Positions 11,290 through 22,600 of a stretch of DNA of 64,000 bases are shown piece after piece. Under the pieces are notes generated by a model. The model made no database searches. It was given only the letters and a program-made list of their open reading frames with translations, and was not told the origin of the DNA. Origin of the DNA: Galerina marginata (lineage: Eukaryota > Basidiomycota > Agaricomycetes > Agaricales > Galerinaceae); NCBI GenBank assembly GCA_023014335.1, contig JAECYW010000025.1, positions 1-64,000 on the forward strand. The letters are read 5' to 3'. The position numbers were made by a program, and so were the translations under genes. How positions within the stretch are numbered: the first letter of the stretch is position 1; each line of letters opens with the position of its first letter.

Positions 11290-11877
11290 TTAGAGGTGTA
11301 GATGAGATGTGTGGTGACTGCCTGAATGGGTTTTGGTTCTCATTTTTATTCCTCGTGTAACGGCATAAATGGTGCATAGATATAGCCTGCATGTAATTAC
11401 TTTCAAAATAAAATCCACGGCAAGTTGTTTCGATTTTGCAAAGTCACGTGTCCCCCAACCTGTATGATTGGCAAAATGGGGACTGGCAAAATTCAAACAA
11501 TGTACCATCGGATTTTGCTCACCCGTCAAAATAAACCGGACGCAGGAGTGTATTTCCGTATCCGCGTCAGTCCATAGCACAGCCACCAAGTGTCGATCTT
11601 TTTCATGACCCGGATCAAAGATGTTACAGGCTTGATTAGTGATGTCAGAGAAATATAACCCACCCCGGCAGTGACCAGTCCAGTGATAAGTAAGCATTAT
11701 GTTGCATAGAAATTTCCCCTCCCCCTTCCGACTTTGACGATGGGTTAACCCACCTGGCTTGACTCCCGCACCATGTGCAAGAGATGACCTAAATATAGCA
11801 GTTTTAGTGTCACAACCTGCTCTCGATGAGCAAAACCATAAGATTGCAGATGTAGTACACTTCATCTTATCAGCCAC
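11290..11877 (-). CDS. Uncertain ORF, 195 aa
   Basis: A single open frame with unremarkable amino-acid composition, divergent from the gene at 12075 with about 200 bp between the starts. Its last 30 or so codons are Lys/Arg/His-rich and may be non-coding. No domain, signal peptide or membrane segment was recognised. It could be one exon of a real gene sharing a divergent promoter with 12075, or chance. Stretches 10973-11289 and 11878-12074 hold nothing else that was recognised. Confidence 0.2.
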   Translation of the reverse strand: MADKMKCTTSAILWFCSSRAGCDTKTAIFRSSLAHGAGVKPGGLTHRQSRKGEGKFLCNIMLTYHWTGHCRGGLYFSDITNQACNIFDPGHEKDRHLVAVLWTDADTEIHSCVRFILTGEQNPMVHCLNFASPHFANHTGWGTRDFAKSKQLAVDFILKVITCRLYLCTIYAVTRGIKMRTKTHSGSHHTSHLHL

Positions 11878-12074
11878 GATCAGCCACGAGGTCAGTTCAC
11901 ATATACCTAATGGTTTAAAGAGTATAATGGGTCCTTTTTAGATTAATTAAAAATACCTGACAATTTTTCTGGTGTAGGTACAACGAGACACAATCTGTTG
12001 TTCAGGCAAACACAGACAAATAAACGGAAGGAAAAATTCAATCTCTTCTACCACCACGCCTCCAGCAAGCAATC

Positions 12075-13910
12075 ATGGGAAGTAGTGGTTTAGCAATATT
12101 AACCATGGGTCAAACTAGCGGGTCTCAACTATCTTCGCCGATCAAGTCGCCTTCTGTGACCGCTTCCGAACATTCACCTCCCCCCAATGAGTCTATGGAA
12201 CAACCGAACATGTATGACTATGACCAGTCTCACCTTCCGTCTCCAAATAAGACGGCTATCTCTACCGATTCAAAACATTCCACGCCCTCTCCGGATGAGT
12301 TCGTAGAAAAAATGAGGGCAGGTGAGTTGCGACAACATTTGCATGTTTTCTTCAACTGAAATGACGAAAACACAGAGAAGTCTTTGTACCAAACATTAAT
12401 GGATACAGAAGAGCCCGTGGTGTCACTTAAACAAAGCGAACCCTTGGAAGGTGATTTCCAGGCCTTGTCTAATTTGTGTATCAAACCTCGTTGCTGACGT
12501 CCTATTCTCCACAGTGAAAGATGTGTACGAGTCCCCATACCCATCTTTTTGGACTCCATCAAATGACTCAATGAGCCAGATGGAGGAACTCGTGGATCAT
12601 GATGCCGCTAGTCTGCAAGATCAGCAATTCTACGAGATTGATTCTGGTTCGACAGGGATTCTTCCAATTGATTGGGGTCCAGAGTTAGGAGATATAGCAA
12701 TCGATTCAGACCCTCCCATTTCTTCCCTAGAGCACACCCACAGCACTACCTTAGTAGGAACGCCTTTTTGTCAGAACAATACCAAGATAGAAAGTATGTT
12801 TTTCCTCACAGTTACAGTAAAAAATGGTAAAAACTGACAACCTCTTAAAATAGACGCATTCTGTGGAAGAAAACAGAGTTTCAAAGTTCCACCGGTTGAA
12901 CAACGCTACAGGCGCGTTCGCTGTAATATTAGAAGAAGTAGAAAGCTAATGATTGCATCAGTGAACGGCTCTGATGTTGAGCAGAAGACATATATGAGGC
13001 CAAACACGCCTTTGATGGTTATTCCTGGAAAGCTGGCTGGTCTATCAGAATGGTTAAATGAAAAGTCCCTACCTGCCGATGTGATGGTTGTTTCAGACGG
13101 TAAAACTGCAAAAGACTGGCGAAGGAAACATCAACTGTTTTCAGTACTTTTTGCCTGGGACAACAGTGACCAGGTTGATCAAGACTCTTGCACGTCGGTG
13201 TGTAACATTTTCTCCCACTAATAATATAGTCTGACATAAAAGCCAGGCAATAAGAGAGCTGGCTGGGAAGAGATATCTAGACAGACGTGCTCCAAGATAT
13301 GATGGAGGGTTATTCCGGAGTACATACACATCGTTTTCAGAACCGTATTATTCTCGCTGTGCATTGAAGTCGAAATGTATGTCGTACAATCTCTGTTGAA
13401 ATTCTCGGTTCACGTAACTTAACTAACAGGGATATTTTAAATTGGGTCATTGTGACTCTGCACGATGACAAAGTTGAAAGTTGTCCCATAATCCCACACA
13501 TCAAGTCTGGCCTTGGCAGGTTGCCCTTGAATTGGACTACCAAGGAAATGGACCTCTTTATGACCAAAATATTCCAGGCCAGTGACCAGCCACAATCATT
13601 GGGTATAGTCTTAATAGGAAAGGCAACAGGGACGGATGTACATGCGACGGTCAAGGAGTACTGTGGCAAAGACCAAGTTCTGCGACGAGGCATGATCTTG
13701 CCAACTTGTCCCGACTGCAAAACATCTAAGGATTACCAGACCTCGAAAACGGCTGTTCATTGTCAGACGTGCCATGTATCTGGGGAAGTAGTAGGCCTGC
13801 CAAAAAAGACACACTCGCTATCTCTGGCAAGTGGGGTATTGATATATGTTAAGGACTGGTACTGCCCCAACGTTCTAGATTTGCAGTGGAAAACTTTATC
13901 CCTGAATTAA
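12075..13910 (+). CDS. Hypothetical protein with a C-terminal zinc-ribbon-like cluster, six exons
   Basis: Exons can be followed by GT..AG junctions: 12075 to about 12322, a short exon near 12377-12450, about 12515-12794, about 12854-13194, about 13248-13374, and 13432-13910. The N-terminal half is Ser/Pro-rich, acidic and probably disordered. The central part has a basic run (RYRRVRCNIRRSRK) followed by a folded-looking region (LMVIPGKLAGLSEWLNEKS ... DWRRKHQLFSVLFAWDN). The C-terminal domain includes LPLNWTTKEMDLFMTKIFQ and two CXXC pairs (CPDC and CQTC) that fit a zinc ribbon. I do not recognise the family. It is the only apparently intact non-transposon gene in the left half. A DNA-binding or nuclear role is suggested only by the basic run and zinc pairs. 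Confidence 0.65.
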
Positions 13911-14522
13911 ATCACAAATCAGAGCTAGATTTTTGAAATTATATTCCATACTTTAAATTGTACATTCGTAGTTTATCTCGAGTACATCAACTGTGCATAC
14001 ATTCATTATATGTGACGTGACAATTCACTTAATAAACCTTAGTGGCTATGCACCTGCCATTTTGACAGGTCAATTTAGCACGTGATAATAAACACGGTGC
14101 GTAGCACACAGAAGGCGGACCAAAGCCAGACTACTTTGACGAGAGTCGACGTGTCTGGGCATTCTAGAGTTTTGGGCTTTCGTTTTGCCATCCTGTGTAC
14201 CCCTGAATTTTAAGGGCAAAATGCCTTTAAATCTGCCAAGTGCAAGCACTGTGACTCACCTTCTTGCTTGCCTGTTGACGAACGGCCAAAATTTCCCTCA
14301 ATACCCCCATTATGGTATCGAATAACAGTAATATTGCTCAAGTCGTGTCCTATAATGCGTATTATGGTGGTGTCTCTACCAAACTCCTGATTGACAAAAC
14401 TTGCGGCGGTAATCGCCATCATAACACATATGATAGCAAAACAAAATCATGCCAAGGTGAATATGCACTTGACGCAATTTTGAATGGAACAAAACCAGTA
14501 TATCATTGAATATGGGGAGGTC
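13911..14522. other. Intergenic, nothing recognised
   Basis: AT-rich downstream flank of the gene ending at 13910. Short open frames here have no supporting features. Confidence 0.4.
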
Positions 14523-14723
14523 TTAGTGATGCCCCACTGATTCCTGCAGGATTCCGGCCGGAATATCGAAATTCCGCGGATTCCTGCAGGAATCGGAATG
14601 GCAGAGGGACCAGCCAAAAGCCCCAATTCCGTGGGTTATATTCCGGCGGAATACGGCACGGAACGTCCGGAATGGGGAATTCGGTGGGATTCCGCGGCGG
14701 AATATGTGAGCTACATCAGTGAT
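14523..14723. repeat. Short palindrome-rich element
   Basis: About 200 bp composed of many overlapping imperfect palindromes built on ATTCCG(G/C)CGGAAT and TTCCTGCAGGAA. The two edges are loosely inverted (AGTGATG...CAC at left, reverse complement ACTGATG...CAC at right), which suggests a miniature inverted-repeat element. It has no coding potential. Confidence 0.45.
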
Positions 14724-14883
14724 TACGTAATGTTCCCACCGCCCATGGTTTGTTGATTCTGTCACGTCGTGCCAGTCTTTTCCTCGTCAACCACCACCAC
14801 CATCCCACTCCTTCCTCCCTACTCGTCCGGCACCGCCCCCCAGGCCGCGACCGTTCACCGCCACGTCCCACCTTATGCAGGCA

Positions 14884-15150
14884 GTATTATATATGAAACA
14901 CAGTCCCTTGCCTAACATATGTTATACGTCCACAGTGGGTTTATCCAGTGGTCGCTTTTTGGCGCGGAAAAAGCGCCCAGGGGTCGGCATTGGTACCCAC
15001 ATTCCATCTGGGATGCTGGTCACCCCGTAGGGAGGGCGGGATGGGGCGTAAAAAAAATGTAACGGATGCCAGAAGTCCCGCCGGGGTCCTCATGCCATTT
15101 TTGGATGCGGAGCGCGCCTTTTCGGTACCTGTCGCCAGCGCGTTAAAAAT
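14884..15150. repeat. Single arm of the 6171-10541 element family
   Basis: From TATATATGAAACACAG to TAAAAATAGATTC the sequence follows the left arm of the 4.4 kb element: the same order of 'gttatac-tccacagtgggtt', 'ggggtcggcattggtaccca', 'gatgctggtcacccc' and 'cgcgccttttcgg' blocks. No inverted partner was found close by, so this is a truncated or solo end. 15151-15560 holds nothing else recognised. Confidence 0.55.
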
Positions 15151-15848
15151 AGATTCTTTCAGTTTTCGCAGTATTTTTCCTTTAATTTTTGTTTTCCTCC
15201 ATATATGAATGCATAGTTGTAATGTCCTTTGAATTTCGAATCTAATGATATAAAATTTACAGCAAGAAGAAAACTGGAAGGGGTACAACGAAAGATTGTT
15301 ATATGCAGCGCCTGCCGGACGAACTCTAAAAATAGAATTCCGCGAAAGCTCACCGTTTTTGCCCTACATTGCATTCTAATGACCGCTCCCCCTACTTTTG
15401 TAGGTACAGCTGAACTATATAGGTAATTCTGGACATAATGATACAAATTTTATGCATAAAAAGGCTGAGAAAAGCCTGGTTATCCCCTCCCTCTCATATG
15501 TGATTTTACGGTAAATGTTGAATTATATTGACAGCATTGTGCTACAGAACACTACAACTACATAGATGAGAAGCGCTCACGAGCGCGAACCACACCTGCG
15601 CAGTTCGCGCTCGTTGACGCTTAGAGCACGGCAGCTACCTGTGCCTGCCCTTCTCTACCCCTTCGTCGGTTACCACCTAAACCTCTCACTTCCTAACCAG
15701 CCTTCGCCGCTGTCTTCCAATCCCGTCCCATCCCCGTCGTCGGTTCACCGATGTTGGGGTTTCTCGATGTGCGAGGGTGTGGCGTGCAAGCAGGTGGGCG
15801 TCCAAGGATGGCTGGTACGAGTAATTGGTCGTGGCAGGGTAAGAGTAA

Positions 15849-16882
15849 TGTCGAACGGGGACTGGTGGCTACCACTTTTATCATATAAATAAGGTAAGTG
15901 CCTATAGCTCCCTGTGTATCTATCCACAGTCTTTATGATAGATCTCATTCCTGTTACCATGCAATTTCATTAGGCAATTTCATTATTTACCAAAGGAAAT
16001 TTCATTTTTTTTCATTAAAGTCATGGTTGGTTATGAAAATCTCATTTCATTGTCAGTGCGATATCTTTGACAATTTCATAACTATTGTCAGGATATTTCA
16101 TTGCGATATTTCATACTTTCCTGTGGCGACTTTTCATAGCAATTTCATAACTGTTTGGCTGACAATTTTCATAAATATTTCATAACTTTACCTAATGATT
16201 TCATAAGAATTCTGTGCTATTTCATAACTTTGCCATAGGAAATTTCTTTAAGGTTTTCATTAATTCTAGGCAACTATTTACTATATTATTTATAGGAGAT
16301 ATTCTTGTTTTAATTATGAAATTGTTGTTGTTTGGTGTTTGCCTGCCTGTTGGGGATAGTGGGCCCTATTTCTAATAAACTTTGGATTTGAGGCCAGAAT
16401 ATGAGCCCAACATAGGTCAAAAGACAGGCAAAAGCCATTTATAAGTCACACAAACATATTACATAATCACATCAAATAGTAAATACAGTATATAAATGAC
16501 TATATTTTGAAAATCGCAATGATATTGGCCAAGCAGCTAATGAAAATCACAATGATATTGCCTAGGTAGCCAATGAAAGTCGCAATGATATTGTCTAAGC
16601 AGCTAATGAAAATCACAATGATATTGGCCAAGCAGCCAATGAAATCGCTAATGATATAGCCTTGGAAAGATATGAAATTGATAATGAAAAATCCTGGCTA
16701 GCTTATGATTGAGGTCTAAGGCCTTGCCTATATTTAATGAAAAAAGCGCAGGCATTATGAGAATGATTATCCATGGTAACAGGAATGAGATCTATCATAA
16801 AGACTGTGGATAGATACACAGGGAGCTATAGGCACTTACCTTGTTTATATGATAAATAGTGGTAGCCACTAGTGGAACGGGG
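15849..16882. repeat. Inverted-repeat element filled with ATTTCAT repeats
   Basis: Arms of about 115-120 bp at 15849-15966 and 16768-16882 are inverted copies (for example TGCCTATAGCTCCCTGTG versus its complement). The left half of the interior carries well over a dozen ATTTCAT/TTTCATAA motifs, and the right half carries the complementary AATGAAA form. No gene. Sequence from 15560 to 15848 and from 16883 to 17200 contains only GC-rich, non-coding-looking DNA. Confidence 0.6.
16517..16650. repeat. 33-bp tandem repeat, four copies
   Basis: CAATGATATTG begins at 16517, 16550, 16583 and 16616, an exact 33-bp period, with intervening CAAGCAGC(T/C)AATGAAA. It lies inside the ATTTCAT-rich inverted-repeat element. 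Confidence 0.85.
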
Positions 16883-17199
16883 CTGGATTGTCGGCGAACG
16901 CGACGACGGCAGCCCGTTGTTCGTGTTCCAGACGGCTGCCTTCCACCGTTGGCTGCGCGTCGGTCTCTGGCCTTCGTATGTCGAAGCGCAGGGCGGGTGG
17001 CGTCCAGTGACCGCAAAGCCTGCAATATAGAGTGGCAAGGCTGACGAGCCTGTCGCCTTGTTACCCTCAGCGGTGCAGTAGTACCAAGTACTGCTCCCTT
17101 ATACCCTAGAGGCTTCGGATTGGAGAGGCAGCAGCGGTAGTGCTGCCTCTCTCCCCGGTGGTTCGTAGGGCGGCAAAACGAGCAGGCCACGTCGGGAGG

Positions 17200-19631
17200 T
17201 TGTGGCCCAGGTGAGTGGGTCTCTAGTCAGTGAGCGATGATGGTGAAGGAGAAGGGGGAAGGGTTAGAGGGACGGAGACGACAATGTCACTGGAGAGGAC
17301 AATGTCGCCTCCTTCACGCTACCCCGTCAACGCCATGGCAGCATTCGTGCTGCTGGTCTTCCTGCCAGTCACGATCGCTTCGCATGGTGAGAAGGGTGAC
17401 TGCGGGGTTGGGAGGTAGCGATGCAGGCAGGTCGGCATCGGCGGAGACAATGATGGGACGGGGGTGGCGGTGGTGCTTGGAACAACCTATTCATGAGCAG
17501 ATAGGCTATGGGGGAGGAAAACAGTGAGATGAGTCCTATTTCAACTCGTCTCGCAACGCACCAGGCGGGTCTCCCTCTCCAGGGTCTCCCCTTGCAGTCC
17601 CTCGTCACCGCTTCCCATCCAAAACCCTTGGAACGTCGGCCCACGACCTTCGAAAGAAGGGGGGCTTGCGACGCGGCTCAAAGTTTGTTCAACTCGGTTG
17701 AGTACCTAGCAACGTGAAATATCAGTGAAATAACACATATGTTCACTAATAAAACATTTACCAAACATTTTATCGAGGTTTTGAAGGGCGAGACACCTAA
17801 AGAGGAAGAGGGGGAGGTCATGGTGGTGGTTTGGAGCGCAAGATCAAATGGTCTTGATGGCTGTTGATCTGAGGTTCGGCGTATTCGGTGACTGATGTGA
17901 TTGGCTGGTTCAAACGGGCCGGCCAATTCATCGATGCTGCTACACTTCGCAGACGTCTCGGACGACGTCGACACGAACTCTAGAGGTAGGAATTAGCGTT
18001 GTAGTCCATTTAAATTTGCATACCGACCTCTTAGTCCATGTCCGAGAGTGATTTTGACTTCTTATCGTTATGACAGGGCTATTTACCACACCGCGTGGTG
18101 ATTTCCGACTTTGAGGGTGTGGAAGGTAAAGTATTCATGAGCTGCAGGCTTTCATAAAATGTAGATAGTGGTTTGAGAAGGTTATATAAATTATTTAAAT
18201 AGGTCTCAGATAGTTTACAAGGGGGATAGTCAGTAGGAACACCCTAAACCTTCAGCTAGTAGCTCCAATGCATGAACTCATGAAGATTTCCTTCTCACTT
18301 TTCGCAGTTTTACATACACTCAGTTCTTTTACATGGCACTTTCTAGTTCTTATTTTTTCAGGGATCTAAATGTATTCTACACTACATCAGTAAGTCTATC
18401 CTTCCTAATCCTGGCTCTTTGGTGTACTTTGGAGTGCCCAAGACGTTCAAAAACTCGATGAGCAAGCAAAGTTCGCCCTGCCTTCATCAACAAGCGATCA
18501 ACAACGATGATCTCGCTTCTCAGCACCAACCACCAACACCTCCTGCCCACCCTCGCTCACCTCGCCCTTCACGACTTCAGAATCTCTTTTGTAAGTCATT
18601 GAACTTCTATTCATTCCATTTTCTAACCTTTATCTCAACTGATAGCTGTTCAACGAGGCCAGCAATCGGCGTAACCGCGTCGCGTGCCCCTCGCATCGAG
18701 CATGTGGGCTGGCGCATTGGGTCTCAAGGTACAGGCTGGGTACAGGCGGTGGAAGTAGGCAGGGAGAGAGAAGGTTCGAGGTGAGCTTGTCGCTATCAAC
18801 GACCCGCCTCCACTGACGCACTCTGACGTCGATGCCGCGCGGACCCAACCACCTCCACATCTGTCGCTCACCCCACCCCAAATTCCTCTCAAAGATCCAC
18901 GGCAGGGACGCCGCCGAACCCACACACCACAGTCTCAATTCCCCTTCGGACGCCCACCGCGAGGTCAACCTCGGCGCTTCCCAGCCACAAAGTACCCCCG
19001 ACTCCGCTCTCACGTCACCCCCTTCCACTGTCCAAGGTGCAGGACGGCGAGTGTTGAATACTCACGCACGGGAATTCCGCTCACCGCCCTCGCCGCTCTC
19101 CATCCAACACCACCCAGCTCGCTCAACTCTACTCGGGGAGCTCGACCGTTCAGCCCGGTGTGCACACTGCTCCAGCGCACCTGCTACACCCACACAAAGC
19201 TGACGCGAGCTGACGCGAGCTGTGGAGACTAGGAGAACAGGGACCGTGATAGCAGGGGCAGGAACGGCGGCAGCTGCGTCTGCTGCTTCATTGGCGGGCC
19301 CAGGGGAGGGAGATGGTCTATAACTACAAATGAGAACTTTGAGGGTTTTAAAAGGTCATCCACAGGCCATTTTCCAACAAAATTGGTATAGCTAGGTTCG
19401 CATTTTCATGCTGATTACACCTGTATGTAGAGAAGTTTGGGGAGAGGTAATCTAAGCTGGAGGTAAGGCTAAGAAGGCAGGCATTTCGCAGGAATCTATT
19501 TATAACGCTCATCCTATGGTGCCTATAAGTAGAATTCGTATGTTAGACCCGTTCCAGGGCACATTTCGTAATAAAAATTATCAGCCATGGTGACTACATT
19601 TCTATATCAATCCTGGCAGTTGCCTGATCCA
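17200..19631. other. Repeat-derived intergenic DNA
   Basis: No credible gene. It holds two diverged copies of the dispersed GC-rich family (about 17520-17980 and 18430-18610) and the repeat at 19440-19600 shared with 9770-9925. Open frames here are in GC-rich low-complexity DNA, are not spliced into anything coherent and show no domain. Confidence 0.5.
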
Positions 19632-22600
19632 CTGATATGGAATATCAGGGAGTTTGCCTGGCTACCATTTTAGGTAGCACCTCAGAAAAAGACCTGTAGG
19701 GTGCCGGAAATGCCAGGGTAGGTTGGGGATGCCTCTCAGAAGGCGGGTAGGGTGTTTTAGATGCCAAAAATTCCAGGGAGAGGGGCGGGATATGGCTAGA
19801 AAAGCGCAGGGGGGCGGGGATGTACAAACAAGTAACAAACAATGCATCATTTTGATCCTGGGGCAGTATTTTTGCTCCTGCTCGGGATATGGGTCAATTC
19901 GCGGCGCCAAAATTTGTGCAATGGGTTGGAATATATTATCTATACCCTATTCACCCTTTAGCGCGCGTCAAACGAGGCGGGAATGGATGGATTAGAGAAT
20001 GAGCATCTGGATGACGCTCTATTTTTAGTTCACAAATATTCCGAAAGTGGAAATTAGCCCCGGGATGCTTTGATGGGCTCGTTTTTGCTCTCCCGTTGCT
20101 CCCCCATTCCGTTCCCATCTAATTAAAGTATCTAGTTCTGTTCCCTTCAAAAATCTGAATCCAGTGATACCAGAATCATCCCTTAAAGCCAGCTGGAAGC
20201 TGAGAAAAGGCCTCTCAGACATCCAAATGACATCTGCACCCTCGAAATGCCTGTTTGCTTCCGTTCATACTGCTGCCTTCAATTATATAGTGAAAGAATA
20301 ACATATATATTCATTAATCTACAAGACACAAGTACTACGGGAGCCCAAGCAACAGGAGAAAGAACAGGGACAAAATAAGAGAACGACGCAAGATGACATT
20401 GCGCTCACGCAGCCTATCCCCTCCGCGGAGGGGCGAATTTAGTACACAGCAGGGCCTTAAAGTAAACCAACAGCTCATGGCCCACATAGCGAGGGCCTTG
20501 GCATGTCGGTGTTGCCACAAAGACCAAGGGAGACGCGGGGAGACGAAGCGAAGGTGCAATGAGGTGGTGCTGAGCCAGGGGTGGTGCGTGCACCTCAGGA
20601 AGCATTGGCGGGGCCTTGTGCTGGCAACGGGAGGAGCTGGCGAGCTGGTGGTACAACCATTCGGCTGAGTTCGACGCGAGACCATGACGGAGCTGCCGCA
20701 GGCGAAACAAGCAACATGGTTTGGAATCCACACTCGACGTCAACAGCGGGCTAACCAAATGGGGTGGACAGCGAGCTGAGAGACGACAAAAGACGGTTGG
20801 CAGAATGCCAAAAACGCGAACATCATCACGAAGATGATGTTCATGTTCGTTTCATCGATTCGGCTCGCAGAAGTGACGCGCATCGCCAAACGCGAACGTC
20901 GTCACGAAAACGATGTTTGTGTTGGGTTCTTGGATTCGGTTTGCAGGGCTGCGGTGCGTCACTTTGCAAGCTAAGCGGTTGAAGTAGCGGCGCCGACAAT
21001 GGGATAGGGCGTAGGTAGTGCTAGGCGCACGATAGCCTAGGCTACGCCGCCCTCTCCTCGAACTTTCAACCCTCGCCTTCTCCCTACCCATGATCTCTTC
21101 GCTTCCCATGAGTCATCGACCACCTGTGATGTGGACGGCAAGCAGGAAGACAATATAGAGGTGGGGTGCAACCGATGGGAGGTTGGAGGTGGAATGAAAG
21201 AAACACGAGCATCTGGATGATGCTCTATTTTTAGTTCACGAATATTCCGAAAGCGGAAATTAGCCCCGGAATGCTTTGATGGGCTCATTTTTGCTCCCCC
21301 GTTTCTCTTCTTTTTCTTTCCCCTGTATGATTGTATTCTCCTCAAAAATGCGAACAGAATGATACCACTTTTATCCCCTGAACCTTCCTGTAAGCTGAGA
21401 AATGACTTCTTTAATATCTCCAGGTGACAGCAACACCTCACATTCTGGTCTCGTTTGCTGTTTGTGCCTCTGACTTTAATTAAGTAGTAAAAGAACAATA
21501 TATATTTTACTATGTTACATGACATTGGTAGTCTACTGAGGACCCAATGAACAAAATAGTGGACAGAGGAAACGAAGGGATGAGGGATGATGCAAGGTGA
21601 TATGAACGCCGTCCCATGGTACACCGACCATCGAGTGGGCTCACACAGCCCACTATCCAAAGAGAGTTATTACTTACACTGGACCCGACGATGAGTTGGC
21701 GTCACCGCAGACGACCGTTCGAAAAGTGTGGGTGGAACTGGGCAAGTGCGTGGTGGCGCGATATGGTCGACGGCAACGGGTGCTTCCAAAACGAACACGA
21801 ACACTGCGGTGATGACAGTGTTCGCATTCTCTCGCTCTCCGACACCAGACACCGATGAAGGTGAAGGTGCACTGGAAGGTGGAGGAGCAAGAAGGAAGCG
21901 GCCGGTTAGACTGCCCACTGGTGACAAAGCAGTTGTTGTTTCCCGTGCATCGAGCCCCACGAGAGACGTGGAGCACAAGCAGGGAGACATCAAGAGGTGA
22001 GGGTGGGGCGAATAGCACAAACGTCGTCACGAATGGATGACGTCTATGAATCCCAGACGTCGTCATTCGTGACGACATCTGGCTATGAATACTTGATCCA
22101 TGTCGTGTCGCCGTTCTCGAAACGGTGGGGGATGGTGCTGATGTTGTTGATGCAGATGAGCCAGTGGAGGTTGGGTGAACTGGCGTCGATGGTGCCAGAT
22201 TCACCCCAACCTGTCGAGGAAGGGAGAACGTGACGTCGACCGTCGACCGTGTCTGCCCTTTGCAGTTAGATGGGGTGAGTGGGTGAGTGAGTGGACGGGT
22301 TGGCAATGTCGCCATGATGTGGAGGCAAAGGAGGAGGTAGAGGGTAGTGTCGACTGGGGTCGACGGTTCTGAATACCTCAACCAAACGGGGATTCGGGGG
22401 AGAGGGAACGTGACGCCGATCGTCGTTCGCGTCCGCCCTGCGCAGTTGAATGGGTTGAGTGAATAGGTGGACGGCTTTACAAGGGAAACAAATCGAGTCA
22501 TACGACTCGATTTGGCACGTACCAGCCGGGTCTCCCTCTTCCAGGGCCTCCCCTTGCGTATCCTGGCCCCTCAAATCCCACCCAGATCCCTTGGAAGTCG

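Noticed and set aside
16517..16650. CRISPR-like array
   Set aside because: The 33-bp repeats are directly adjacent tandem units without spacers, in a eukaryotic genome and inside an inverted-repeat element.
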